Shown: positions 42,261-51,428 of the stretch, piece by piece | Layout: each line of letters begins with the position of its first letter | Position numbering within the stretch: position 1 is the first letter of the stretch | From: Planctobacterium sp965279005 | GTDB lineage: Bacteria > Pseudomonadota > Gammaproteobacteria > Enterobacterales > Alteromonadaceae | Assembly (NCBI GenBank): GCA_965279005.1 | Contig: CBDIHK010000027.1 | Coordinates: 310,001 to 374,000, forward strand | Length of the DNA: 64,000 bases | Direction of reading: 5' to 3' | Position numbers and translations under genes: made by a program | The notes under the pieces: model-generated | The model's database searches: none | Told to the model about the DNA's origin: nothing | What the model saw: the letters and a program-made list of their open reading frames with translations, nothing else

Positions 42261-43535
42261 TTACCGTTCATCGAACTGCCGATCAAAATCGATGGTGACA
42301 TCTCGTCCGCCATTGGTTTCCTCGTTACGGTAGTACCAATCCAGGCGCTGGCATATCCTTTCCACTAGTGCCAGGCCCAATCCAAATCCATAATCAGTGC
42401 CGGTTTTGTCAAAACTGTGGTTGCCGACGTTGTGGTTGGTGATGTGAACCCTATTGGCGTCGACCACAATATGGATAACACCTTGGTGTGTATACTGCAA
42501 CGCATTCCTCAGTATATTGCTAATTGCTATCCTGCAAGGCGTTGGCGCTACCTTGACCCTGGCCTGGTGGATTTTGCGTTGCAATTCAACCTGTTTGCTT
42601 TCAATCAAGTTAGCGTTGGCTGTGATTAGCTCATCAACCAGTTCACCCAAACAAATCCAGTGCTGCTCTATTTCGCCATCGGGATCGCGTCCAAGCCAAA
42701 GTACCGTTTCTGTTATCTTTTGCATGTCGACTGTTGCGCGATCAATCCTCTGGATAGCTTCACTACAACCACCAGTAACCTGCACATCCCGAAGCATGCG
42801 CTTTAGCAACTCCATATTGGTGGCAACAACTGCGATGGGGGTACGCAATTCGTGGCTGGTTGTCCTAATAAGGAACTGTTCTTTGCTAAGCATTCTGTCA
42901 ATTCGCTGTAATGCCGCTTGTAAGGGTATGGCAACGGCATCTAGTTCCTTGAATGTAAACGACGGAACCGGTTCGTTGATGTTGTCTAGCGTTATATGGG
43001 TGGCCCAATGTTCCAATTTTTTGATAGGGCGTAAAAACCGGTAGGTCATAAATGATACAACCACCATAGCGAACAACACTGAAAGCAGAAAAACCGGGAT
43101 CAGGGGCTCCGCTATATCTTCTACAAATTGCCAAACTTCGTCAGGGATGTCCTCCGTGTCCTCAAACAGGAGGTACAGGATCCCACCATCGTGCAATGGT
43201 ATTACCCCGACAATGTATTGCAGTTCCCCTTCCTCCATTTGCTGGTAAGCAACACCGGCCTCCCTTTGGCTGAAAAGGGCGCGATGCTCGGGCGGGAATT
43301 GGGCAATATCAAGTGAACTGGTAATAAAATCACTGTTGGGTAGGGGGGTAAGTGGGTCAGAAGCATATTTTGCCTGATACTGTTTGGCTTCATGATCCAT
43401 CATCCACACGACCGGTGCCAGGCTGCCCCTATCCAGCATGGTGAGGCTGACGTAGGAATACAGTACCACCAGGATAATAAGCACCGTACCTGTTACCGCA
43501 AATACAAAGTTGCGGATGCTCTTGGTACCTTTCAT
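42261..43535 (-). CDS. sensor histidine kinase
   Basis: The protein has 424 residues, with membrane helices at about 8-30 and 150-172 and a periplasmic loop of about 120 residues between. HAMP-like linker, HisKA (FLIRTTSHELRTPIAVVATNMEL) and HATPase_c (NILRNALQYTHQGVI, YGFGLGLALVERICQRL) follow. It overlaps its regulator by 4 nt (ATGA). It shares the strand of the lipid-cluster genes and lies between them. Confidence 0.92.
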   Translation of the reverse strand: MKGTKSIRNFVFAVTGTVLIILVVLYSYVSLTMLDRGSLAPVVWMMDHEAKQYQAKYASDPLTPLPNSDFITSSLDIAQFPPEHRALFSQREAGVAYQQMEEGELQYIVGVIPLHDGGILYLLFEDTEDIPDEVWQFVEDIAEPLIPVFLLSVLFAMVVVSFMTYRFLRPIKKLEHWATHITLDNINEPVPSFTFKELDAVAIPLQAALQRIDRMLSKEQFLIRTTSHELRTPIAVVATNMELLKRMLRDVQVTGGCSEAIQRIDRATVDMQKITETVLWLGRDPDGEIEQHWICLGELVDELITANANLIESKQVELQRKIHQARVKVAPTPCRIAISNILRNALQYTHQGVIHIVVDANRVHITNHNVGNHSFDKTGTDYGFGLGLALVERICQRLDWYYRNEETNGGRDVTIDFDRQFDER

Positions 43536-44206
43536 GGTGCAACCTTCAAGGTAAACCCATGTCCCCTTACGGTTTCAATGAGCAGCGGCCGGGGTCCTGT
43601 GTCCACTATTTTGCGCAGCTTGTGCAAATGGACTTTAAGGCTATTACTGTCGGGTGGTTCATCTCCCCATATCGCCTGTTCTAAGTCTTGCCGGCTGACT
43701 GTTTCTGGACTTTTTCTCATCAAAGTCTCCAGCAGTTTCCAACAGGTCGGCGATAATTGCAGTAATTGCCCTGCACGTGTCACCCGCTTACTTGCCAAGT
43801 CCATTTCCAGGTCGGCAACAATGAGTTTGCGCGCTTGGCCGCTGCGCCGCTTAGCAAGGACAGTTACCCTTGCAAGCAATTCCTCTAGGGAAAAAGGTTT
43901 CACCAGGTAGTCATCGGTGCCAGCTTCGAAGCCTGCCAATTTGTCCTGTAAAGTATCCCGTGCCGTCAGCATTAGGATGGGCGCATCAATGCCAGCTTTG
44001 CGCAGGCTTTGGCACACGCTTAACCCGTCCAGCCCGGGCAAGTTGAGATCCAATATCAGGGCGTCATAAGTGTGTTTACACGCCAAATTTAAGCCAGCTT
44101 GACCATTCCCCACATAGTCCGCGTCTATCCCTTCCAGTTCAAGGAACTGCAATACGGTATTGGCCAAATCTATGTTGTCTTCAATAAGTAAGACGCGCGT
44201 AGCCAT
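43532..44206 (-). CDS. OmpR-family response regulator
   Basis: ATG 44206 follows AGGGGAA and gives 224 residues. The receiver has LLIEDNIDLANTV, phospho-Asp in LILDLNLPG, LTARDTLQDK and YLVKPFSLEELLAR. The Trans_reg_C domain includes LQLSPTCWKLLETLMRKSP, SLKVHLHKLRKIV and VRGHGF. The kinase gene begins in its stop codon. It probably controls the adjacent ABC/ACP/ligase genes, which is inference from location. Confidence 0.93.
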   Translation of the reverse strand: MATRVLLIEDNIDLANTVLQFLELEGIDADYVGNGQAGLNLACKHTYDALILDLNLPGLDGLSVCQSLRKAGIDAPILMLTARDTLQDKLAGFEAGTDDYLVKPFSLEELLARVTVLAKRRSGQARKLIVADLEMDLASKRVTRAGQLLQLSPTCWKLLETLMRKSPETVSRQDLEQAIWGDEPPDSNSLKVHLHKLRKIVDTGPRPLLIETVRGHGFTLKVAP

Positions 44207-44321
44207 CAACACTTCCCCTCTTCAATTGCGTTTCGCTAAAGGCCTAGGGCCTTGGATCAGCATATTTCCCATTTGTATTCCATGCTTTGCCTTAGTGCAA
44301 ATTATAAAACGGGCACTAGCT

Positions 44322-46094
44322 TCACTGCTCTTGCAGGTTTGCCTCCTGCTGGTTGTAAAGCCGGTGGTAGATCCCTTTTTGCTGCAGCAGCGCTGCATGG
44401 TGGCCTTGTTCTTTAACTTCACCATCTTGCAAGACCAAAATTTGGTCTGCGTGCTTAATGGTATGCAACCTATGTGCAATGATGATTGTAGTCTTACCTA
44501 TTTGGATTCTGGCAATGGCGCGCTGGACCAGCCTTTCGGATCCCGTATCCAGTGACGAGGTCGCTTCATCCAAAACCAGGATGGGTGCATCTTTGAGGAT
44601 TGCACGGGCAATGGCAATACGTTGCCGCTGCCCGCCTGAAAGCAGGCTGCCATTCTCGCCAATCCTGCTCTCAAGACCTGCAGGCATAGCCTGTGCAAAA
44701 TCCCAAACCTCCGCCGCCCGTGCCGCACGCTCTATACTGGCTTTAGTAGTGGTTTCTGCACAACCGTAGGCGATATTTGCCGCGATGGTATCGTCGATTA
44801 ACATGATTTGCTGTGACACCAATGCAACGCTGTCGCGCAGGCTTGCCAACCCTATGTTTTCCAGTTGCGTGCCATCTATTGCAACATGCCCTTCGCAAGG
44901 TGGGAAAAACCGCAGTAGCAGATGGGTTAAGCTTGATTTGCCACTGCCAGACTCGCCAACAATTGCCAGTGTTTGCCCCTTAAACAGGGTAAAGTTAATC
45001 TTATTCAATACCGTCTGGGCGCTTCCGGGATACCTGAATACCAACTGTCTAACGTCAATACTGTGGCGGAATTCAACCAGTTTGTTTTTTCCTTGGTCGG
45101 GCTCTGGATCCTCATCCAAAAGGCTGAAAATACTGCCAGCTGCAGCGAGCCCCCGCTGCAAAGGTTGGTTCACGCTGCTCAAAAGTTTCAAGGGCCTGAG
45201 TAGGGAACCCATTGCCACGAGAGTGGTGGTAAAGGAACCTACGCTGAGCTGCCCAAGGATGCCTTCCAGGCTTGCCAGCAACAGCACACCGGCGATAGCA
45301 AGTGACGCGATCAGTTGGATAACAGGGTTACTCAAAGCCAATGCACTTGCAAGTTTTACCGACTGTTGCCGGCTGTGCCGGTTTATGGTTTCAAACCGTT
45401 GGGACTCAAGGGATTGGGTGTTAAATGCCAGCACTTCTTTATGGTTGTTTATGCTTTGCTCGGTTTGCTTGGTCACTTCCCCCATGGTGTTTTGCAGGGC
45501 AATACTGGTCTGCCTAAAACGCTTTGACACCCAACTGATTATGCAACCGATGACCGGGCCAATAACCAGGAATATCAGGGACAACTGCCAGCTAGCATGT
45601 ATCATGACTGCGAGCAAGACGGCGATAATGATAGTCTCCCTGACCACCACTATAAACACCTCGGAGATTGCGCGTGAAATCTGTTCCGCATCGTAGGTTA
45701 TTTTAGAAATCAAGGCACCCTTGCTATGTTGCTGGAAATAGCACAGGGGCAAATACTGCAAGTGGCCGAACGCTTGTTGCCGAAGCTCGAAAGTGATCTG
45801 GGCGCTCAGGTAGGCCATGGTGTAATTCGAGATAAAACTAGCTATGCCGCGTACCACAAAAATGGCCACAACGAGCATGGCGCCGACTTTTAGCACCGTG
45901 CCATCAGCCTTGGCCAGGCCGTCGTCTATCAGCGGTTGGATAAAATAGATCATACCCGCATCAACCACGCTGAAAACCATCAACCCGAATAAGATAACCA
46001 TTAGCAGTTTTTTATGTGGTACAAAGTAAGCTAGCAACCGCAAAAGCGTTGCCCTGCATTGTTTTTTATATTTCCATGGGGATTTCGCGTTCAT
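44322..46094 (-). CDS. MsbA-like ABC transporter (permease fused to ATPase)
   Basis: From ATG 46094 the protein has 590 residues. Six hydrophobic segments in the first 310 residues and an ATPase domain give the MsbA/LipidA-exporter layout. Walker A is GESGSGKSSL, the signature LLSGGQRQRIAIARA, Walker B ILVLDEATSSLD, and the H-loop IIIAHRLHTI. MsbA flips lipid A or other lipids across the inner membrane. Here it sits with a LpxL-like acyltransferase and an ACP, so the cargo may be a modified lipid. The acyltransferase stop is 20 nt upstream. Confidence 0.93.
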   Translation of the reverse strand: MNAKSPWKYKKQCRATLLRLLAYFVPHKKLLMVILFGLMVFSVVDAGMIYFIQPLIDDGLAKADGTVLKVGAMLVVAIFVVRGIASFISNYTMAYLSAQITFELRQQAFGHLQYLPLCYFQQHSKGALISKITYDAEQISRAISEVFIVVVRETIIIAVLLAVMIHASWQLSLIFLVIGPVIGCIISWVSKRFRQTSIALQNTMGEVTKQTEQSINNHKEVLAFNTQSLESQRFETINRHSRQQSVKLASALALSNPVIQLIASLAIAGVLLLASLEGILGQLSVGSFTTTLVAMGSLLRPLKLLSSVNQPLQRGLAAAGSIFSLLDEDPEPDQGKNKLVEFRHSIDVRQLVFRYPGSAQTVLNKINFTLFKGQTLAIVGESGSGKSSLTHLLLRFFPPCEGHVAIDGTQLENIGLASLRDSVALVSQQIMLIDDTIAANIAYGCAETTTKASIERAARAAEVWDFAQAMPAGLESRIGENGSLLSGGQRQRIAIARAILKDAPILVLDEATSSLDTGSERLVQRAIARIQIGKTTIIIAHRLHTIKHADQILVLQDGEVKEQGHHAALLQQKGIYHRLYNQQEANLQEQ

Positions 46095-46114
46095 GCTATC
46101 AAAAGGCGTTTGAG

Positions 46115-46960
46115 TCAGCGCCAACGTTTGTAGGACCAATACCAATGCTCTGGATGAGCCAGGATAATCGCTTCAAACCGGGTATAGACTGTCCGCATAG
46201 CGGCGGATAATTCAGGTTTGCTAGTGCCAATCGGTTTTGCACTGATGGTCTCAATGAAAACCGTGTAGCGGTTTTGTGCAGATGTAACGGCATAAGCCAG
46301 TAATAACGGTACTTTGCCATAGGCAGAGAGCATGGCTGCGCCGGTCGGCGCCCCGGTTTCCCGTCCAAAAAAGTGCAGTCTGGTATCGGTGGCAAAATGA
46401 TCCGAGTGTACACTGACAAAACGCTTCCCAGCTATTGCCTTTAGTAGGGAGATGAATGCGCCCTGCTGGTTTTTATCGATACAGTCAATGCCAGCGTCCT
46501 GATACACCCGGTGTGCAAACTTAACAAATCGCGGTAGCTTGGAAATAGTGGTAGAGCGGCTGGTCAGCTTTTGGATGGCAAATGGTACCGCTTCATAGCA
46601 TCCCATATGCATGGTGGCGATACTGGCCCCATCCCTGCTGGCAAGTAACGCCCTGGTGCCTTCATCAATGACATACTCGAATTCAAGCTCAGGCAACCAA
46701 AAACACTCGACAACACCGTGCACTATGTTCTTGTAGGATAAAAGTGCGATACGGTCGTGGACGCTGGGTGCCTTCGTCGGCATGGCTTGTTTGACGTTTG
46801 CCAGTGCCCGTCTCCGCGTTTTGTGGGCAAAAGTAAAAATTAAGCCCGCAATAGAATGGGACAGCAGTGTCCGGTGCTTGCCGGATAAGCGCCTAAACAA
46901 CCCAAGCACAACAATGACCAGGGCATTTGCGACCTGGTGTTTCAGTTTGATTTTGGGCAT
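46115..46960 (-). CDS. LpxL/HtrB-like lysophospholipid acyltransferase
   Basis: ATG 46960 starts 1 nt after the ACP stop. Its 281 residues match the lauroyl/myristoyl transferase family. The HxxxxE catalytic motif is HMGCYE, and the follow-on SVHSDHFATDTRLHFFGRETGAPTGAAML corresponds to the conserved strand. A hydrophobic N-terminal segment (VANALVIVVLGLFRRL) anchors it to the inner membrane. Its acyl donor is likely the adjacent ACP. The longer frame to 47068 overlaps the ACP gene and is rejected. Confidence 0.88.
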   Translation of the reverse strand: MPKIKLKHQVANALVIVVLGLFRRLSGKHRTLLSHSIAGLIFTFAHKTRRRALANVKQAMPTKAPSVHDRIALLSYKNIVHGVVECFWLPELEFEYVIDEGTRALLASRDGASIATMHMGCYEAVPFAIQKLTSRSTTISKLPRFVKFAHRVYQDAGIDCIDKNQQGAFISLLKAIAGKRFVSVHSDHFATDTRLHFFGRETGAPTGAAMLSAYGKVPLLLAYAVTSAQNRYTVFIETISAKPIGTSKPELSAAMRTVYTRFEAIILAHPEHWYWSYKRWR

Positions 46961-46961
46961 G

Positions 46962-47216
46962 TCAGTTGTTGGGCGATACCAGGCTGTGCAGGCTGCCAAC
47001 CGTGGCAAACTGTTCTGCAGTGAGATCCGAACTGTTAATGTCCAGGGCAAAGTTGGCTTCCAATTCAACCAATAATGTCATCAGCGCCATCGAATCAAAC
47101 TCTGGGATCGCACCGAGCAATGGGGTGGATTCGTCAAAACCCGAGGTGTCCAATCCGAGCACCCGTGCCAGGATTTGGGTTAACTGGGTTAATTCCGGGT
47201 AAGAGTTGTGGTGCAT
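46962..47216 (-). CDS. acyl carrier protein
   Basis: This 84-residue protein carries the phosphopantetheine serine in PEFDSMALMTLL (DSM). Its size and acidic helices fit the ACP fold, but it differs from fatty-acid AcpP (DSL motif) and looks like the ACPs of exosortase-A or amino-acid-activating clusters. It is the first gene of the minus-strand lipid cluster, 1 nt ahead of the acyltransferase. The likely acyl or aminoacyl partner is the ligase at 39302. Confidence 0.88.
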   Translation of the reverse strand: MHHNSYPELTQLTQILARVLGLDTSGFDESTPLLGAIPEFDSMALMTLLVELEANFALDINSSDLTAEQFATVGSLHSLVSPNN

Positions 47217-47478
47217 CAGGCGGCCCTCCTTAATTGCGCATTATGCTTAGCCAGATAGTGTGCTTTGGCCACAGCAATGGGTTTGCTTCCGGGCTACAGA
47301 ATAAAGGGGCTAGGGTTAACGGATGGTTAAAGCAGCGCGGGATAGGCACACTTATACTTAATGGAATCGGTATTATTGAGCTACATCATCCAATGCCGGG
47401 AAAACGGTGTTGCAATTGGCGCAAGTGTGCTATCACAACCCGCAACCCATTAAACCGGTTCCTTGCCAAGTTAATAAC

Positions 47479-48264
47479 ATGATTAAAATCCAGCCTTTTT
47501 GCCCAGAGCACTATGAACAAGTCTCCGATATACTGTTCGATGCATTTCGCAGCAAATTCGAAAAGCTCACTAACCTTGAAGAAAGCAAACTGCGCGGCTT
47601 TGTCAGGGCAGCCGGCCCTGGTGAATGCGACGCTGGCACATGGGTGGCGGAGTTGGACGGGCGTATTGTCGGTATTATCTCGCTCAAATGGAACGGGATG
47701 GACAAAGGCAAACCCGCTCGTCCGCTGCAGCTGGGCAAGCTCATCCATGACTATGGCTTGTTGAATACCATCCGCTTTTACACCGGTATGGCTTTGCTGC
47801 AGGAGGCGCTGCCTGAAGGTGAGTGTTATGTCGAGCATATTGCTGTGAGTGCCCAAGCACGTGGTATGGGCGTTGGCCACCAACTGTTGGATTTTGGGCA
47901 GGAGGTGGCAACAGCGCATGGCTTGTCCCGGTATACACTCAATGTTGCTCTCAGCAATCCACGTGCCCGGGCATTGTATGAAAAAATGGGATTTGGGGTG
48001 ACCAAGAAAGTCACAAGCTGGCTGACCAAACTGTTTATCAATGAAACAGGCTTTTACTACATGGTAAAGCCCCTCACTGAAGCAGCGGTAGGCTTAAAAA
48101 AATGGCGGCTCAAAAAGCACTGGGGGCTGGGCTTTTTTGGTCTAATTGGTATTTTGGCGCTGCCCGGTGTTTGGACGTGGTTGCAGGGTGAAGGCTCTGC
48201 AAGCCATTTGCCTGGCTTGTTGTGGTTTCTGTTTTTTGACTATTTTGTGCCAGAGCGAAAGTAA
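47479..48264 (+). CDS. GNAT family acetyltransferase with hydrophobic C-terminal tail
   Basis: From ATG 47479 the product is 261 residues. The GNAT core covers about 1-180: EGECYVEHIAVSAQARGMGVGHQLLDFG contains the acetyl-CoA loop (RGMGVG), and LNVALSNPRARALYEKMGF the strand 5/helix 4 region. The last 60 residues are basic then hydrophobic (GLGFFGLIGILALPGVWTWL, LLWFLFFDYF), two possible membrane segments, uncommon in GNAT enzymes. Substrate unknown. The upstream frame to 47407 lacks a ribosome binding site. Confidence 0.85.
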   Translation: MIKIQPFCPEHYEQVSDILFDAFRSKFEKLTNLEESKLRGFVRAAGPGECDAGTWVAELDGRIVGIISLKWNGMDKGKPARPLQLGKLIHDYGLLNTIRFYTGMALLQEALPEGECYVEHIAVSAQARGMGVGHQLLDFGQEVATAHGLSRYTLNVALSNPRARALYEKMGFGVTKKVTSWLTKLFINETGFYYMVKPLTEAAVGLKKWRLKKHWGLGFFGLIGILALPGVWTWLQGEGSASHLPGLLWFLFFDYFVPERK

Positions 48265-48311
48265 TTGTTAAGCGCACTATTGTTTAGTTGGTGATATACC
48301 TACAAGTACAG

Positions 48312-49118
48312 CTAGCCCGCAAACTGCGCCCTGACCCCTGTGCTAGTTCGGGCAACGGCGGCCCGCTTTTTCTCTCTGCGGCCTGGCAGGTTAACCACAT
48401 TGTTACGGGCATTGTAGGGCTCCATTTCAGGGCGGCCGCGGCGGCGCGACTCTTTCATTTTACCTTCAAACATCACCACATAGCCCACAAGTTCGACTTT
48501 TACATTGGCAAAGTAATACGACAACATGCGTTCAAACTTGCGCAGGTTGTCTTTTTCATTATTCATGGTGCCGAGGTCGTTGTAGCGGTTAATGACAAAC
48601 TCAGTGATAGAACTGGTATTGATGCGATCCCGTAAAATGGCGCTGCCGAATACTTTGCCTTTGTCACTCAAACAGCGGCGGGCATTGAGGCAGAGCGCGT
48701 TAACCCGCGACTCAAAATCACCTTCCATGCCATGCAAGACAAAATTGAGGTTAACAGAGTCAAACTTGTGGTGTTTAAAGTGCCATTTGTCATCCAAGTC
48801 GCCGTGGAATAAACGCGGCTTAAGGTGGTTAGTTTGCTTTTTAGCACGGCGCAAAGCATCAACGCTGGGATCCAAATAGGCAATATTGAGTTTGCTGTTC
48901 GCTTTCAGCCTACGCGTAAAGTCAAAATCATTGTTTACCCCTACTTCTAGGTGGTTCAGGCTGACATTGCGGCGAAACTGCTGTTCTAACAGGTTTTGTG
49001 GGCACTTCCAGATGTTATCAAAAACAAAGCTTAGACCAAAAATTTTACCCAATGTGCGCAGCGGTTGTTTAACAACAGAGTTGTTGTGTGGCCGGGTCAG
49101 TGTCTGTGTTTTTGCCAT
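48312..49118 (-). CDS. methyltransferase-like protein
   Basis: The start ATG 49118 has AGGAG 7 nt upstream. Its 268 residues show a class I methyltransferase order: VSLNHLEVGVNND at the place of motif I, LNIAYLDPS (acidic loop), FDSVNLNFVLHGM (motif IV-like) and KGKVFGSAIL. The canonical GxGxG of motif I is degraded to GVNND, so SAM binding is uncertain. The basic, arginine-rich C-terminus (SRRRGRPEMEPYNARN, PGRREKKRA) could bind RNA or DNA. It is convergent with the GNAT gene. Confidence 0.75.
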   Translation of the reverse strand: MAKTQTLTRPHNNSVVKQPLRTLGKIFGLSFVFDNIWKCPQNLLEQQFRRNVSLNHLEVGVNNDFDFTRRLKANSKLNIAYLDPSVDALRRAKKQTNHLKPRLFHGDLDDKWHFKHHKFDSVNLNFVLHGMEGDFESRVNALCLNARRCLSDKGKVFGSAILRDRINTSSITEFVINRYNDLGTMNNEKDNLRKFERMLSYYFANVKVELVGYVVMFEGKMKESRRRGRPEMEPYNARNNVVNLPGRREKKRAAVARTSTGVRAQFAG

Positions 49119-49490
49119 GATGGTGCTCCTGCAAATACCGCCGCTGTTTAAAACAACAAGCCGCTGTGGACACAACCCACAAACACTTTGGCAAACGCAA
49201 CTTTGAGCAAAAATGCGCTAGCACTTAAGCTGAGGTCGGAAGTGTATTTTGCGATATTGCCAAGTTGCATTGTGTTCATGGGTAGTGATACCGAGTTATT
49301 ACATGTGCCCAGTTTAGGGCTACGCCGCTGAATCTGCCGGTATGCAAACAGGGTAAAAAATGAAGCAAAATGAATGTGTAGGAAAATGATGCTAATTGAC
49401 AAGAATAAGGGGGAAATCTTACATAGTGTGCCAGGAAATCAGTTTACTGTGTGTTAGGCTATGCGGGATTTTTACACTGGAACAAAAATA
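49119..49490. other. divergent intergenic region, methyltransferase-like / M14 gene
   Basis: This 372-nt gap lies between two divergent genes. No ORF with a plausible start fills it. Near 49340-49400 it is AT-rich with TTGACA-like and TAT-like boxes, but I cannot assign a promoter confidently. Confidence 0.35.
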
Positions 49491-50399
49491 ATGGTAAAAC
49501 CCTACCCAATTGGTACACCCGGACAAAAATGGGGTGATGCTGAAAAACGTGCTTGGCTTGCTGCACAGAACTACCAACGTTCTTACCAAGAAGAAGTTTT
49601 GGCAAAACTTAGGTACATTCCAGAAGGATTTGAATTGCACCAATACGGCCAATTGGCCTACAAGACTCGCTACCCTTTGTACTGTGCAAAACCCAAACAA
49701 TGGCTGGCTAATAAGCCGGCAGTATTAGTTACTGGTGGTGTCCATGGTTACGAAACCAGCGGGGTACAGGGCGCTATTCAGTTTTTGTTGAACCAGGCAA
49801 GTAGCTATTTGGAAAAAGCCAATGTCGTAGTTGCCCCCTGCATTAGTCCCTGGGGTTATGAAACTATTAACCGGTGGAATCCAGACGCTGTAGATCCAAA
49901 CCGCTCATTTGCCAACGAAACTGCGCCGGAATCAGTGGCGCTAAAACGGTTAGTCGAGAGCTTTGGCTGTGACTGGCTGATGCATATTGATTTACATGAA
50001 ACGACTGATACTGACAATACTGAGTTCAGGCCAGCACTTGCCGCAAGGGATGGCACACAACATCCTTTGTGGGAAATCCCCGATGGTTTTTATTTGGTGG
50101 GTGATTCTGCCAAGCCACAACCTGGTTTCCAGCAGGCTATGATCCAAGCAGTACAGCAAGTCACCCATATAGCGCCACCCGATGAAAACGGCTGCATCAT
50201 CGGCGCCCCAATCACCCAGGCAGGCGTGATCAATTATGATATTGCTCCGTTGGGCCTATGCGCATCGGTTACGGGTGCCGAATATGTCAGCACTACTGAA
50301 GTCTATCCAGACAGCCCAAAAGTGGATGACCAGAACTGCAATGATGCCCAGGTAGCGGCGATCACTGCTGGGCTAGATTATGTATTAAACCAGAATTAA
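49491..50399 (+). CDS. M14-family zinc carboxypeptidase-like protein
   Basis: The 302-residue protein (from ATG 49491; a frame extension to 49461 exists) has the zinc ligands HxxE in GGVHGYETSG and a downstream His in HIDLHETTD. DVDPNRSF-like VDPNRSF is the substrate-binding Asn-Arg. It is cytosolic, with no signal peptide. The family includes succinylglutamate desuccinylase and murein carboxypeptidases. The substrate here is unknown. Confidence 0.85.
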   Translation: MVKPYPIGTPGQKWGDAEKRAWLAAQNYQRSYQEEVLAKLRYIPEGFELHQYGQLAYKTRYPLYCAKPKQWLANKPAVLVTGGVHGYETSGVQGAIQFLLNQASSYLEKANVVVAPCISPWGYETINRWNPDAVDPNRSFANETAPESVALKRLVESFGCDWLMHIDLHETTDTDNTEFRPALAARDGTQHPLWEIPDGFYLVGDSAKPQPGFQQAMIQAVQQVTHIAPPDENGCIIGAPITQAGVINYDIAPLGLCASVTGAEYVSTTEVYPDSPKVDDQNCNDAQVAAITAGLDYVLNQN

Positions 50400-50406
50400 G
50401 TGCCGT

Positions 50407-50424
50407 GGGCTGCGTTTGCAGCCC
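50407..50424. terminator. hairpin between convergent genes
   Basis: GGGCTGC-GTTT-GCAGCCC is a perfect 7-bp GC-rich stem between the M14 stop (50399) and the yghU stop (50440). No T-run is visible on either strand, so it may stop transcription with Rho or as a bidirectional hairpin. Confidence 0.45.
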
Positions 50425-50439
50425 AAATACGGGCTTAGT

Positions 50440-51318
50440 CTATTCATCGGCAGCGGGTTCCAGCTTATCTTGGGTGCGCAGCTCAAAATCACTGGCATCG
50501 TGGCGCTCATGCAACTGTTCATTGGGCTCGCCCCAAGTCTTGTTTACGATGCGGCCACGCAGCACCGCTGGTCGCTCGGCGATTTGTGCCGTCCAGCGCT
50601 GTAAATGTTTGTATTCCTGCACCTGCAGGAATTCTCCGGCGTCATAGATCTTGCCTTGTGCCAACACTCCATACCAAGGCCATATGGCCATATCCGCGAT
50701 GCTGTAGTCGTCACCTGCCATGTATTCGTTATTGGCCAAATGTTGGTCTAGTACATCAAGTTGTCGCTTTACTTCCATCGAATAACGGTTGATTGGGTAT
50801 TCGTATTTTTCTGGCGCGTAATTGTAAAAATGGCCGAAACCACCACCTAAAAATGGTGCACTACCCATTTGCCAAAACAACCAATTCAAGGTTTTGGTGC
50901 GACCTGGTCCTTCACTCGGTAAAAAGGCACCAAATTTTTCCGCCAAGTAAACCAAGATTGAGCCAGATTCGAATACCTTGGTTTCAGGCTGGGTACTAGT
51001 ATCAATCAATGCCGGGATTTTGGAGTTTGGATTGATATCCACGAAGCCACTGCCAAATTGATCGCCATCACCGATGTTAATTAAAAAGGCATCATATTCT
51101 GCGCCGCTAAAGCCTTTTGCCAATAGCTCTTCCAACATGATAGTCACCTTGACCCCATTGGGCGTGGCCAAAGAATGAAGCTGCAACGGATGCTTGCCCC
51201 TGGGTAACTCCCGCTGCTCCCGCGCCCCTGCTGTTGGCCGGTTTATACCGGCAAAAGCGCCGCCGTTTTCGGCATCATGTGTCCAAATCGTAGGGGGAGT
51301 ATAGCTTTGGTCTGTCAT
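50440..51318 (-). CDS. yghU: YghU-type glutathione S-transferase
   Basis: The 292-residue protein matches E. coli YghU: GGAFAGINRP near the N-terminus, LPRGKHPLQLHSLATPNGVKV, DGDQFGSGFVDINPNSKIPALID, VFESGSILVYLAEKFG, GGGFGHFYNYAPEKYEYPINRY and NEQLHERHDASDFE. YghU binds two glutathiones and has disulphide-bond reductase activity. It is cytosolic. Start ATG 51318. It is not in an obvious operon. Confidence 0.95.
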   Translation of the reverse strand: MTDQSYTPPTIWTHDAENGGAFAGINRPTAGAREQRELPRGKHPLQLHSLATPNGVKVTIMLEELLAKGFSGAEYDAFLINIGDGDQFGSGFVDINPNSKIPALIDTSTQPETKVFESGSILVYLAEKFGAFLPSEGPGRTKTLNWLFWQMGSAPFLGGGFGHFYNYAPEKYEYPINRYSMEVKRQLDVLDQHLANNEYMAGDDYSIADMAIWPWYGVLAQGKIYDAGEFLQVQEYKHLQRWTAQIAERPAVLRGRIVNKTWGEPNEQLHERHDASDFELRTQDKLEPAADE

Positions 51319-51428
51319 AGGTCACCTTCAATTTTGCTGTGTTGAAATCAATTAATAGTACGTTTTTAACGATTATATCTTTCACCCAAAACAGTACATG
51401 GCAGTACTGCTTAGGTGAGGGAGTATGT

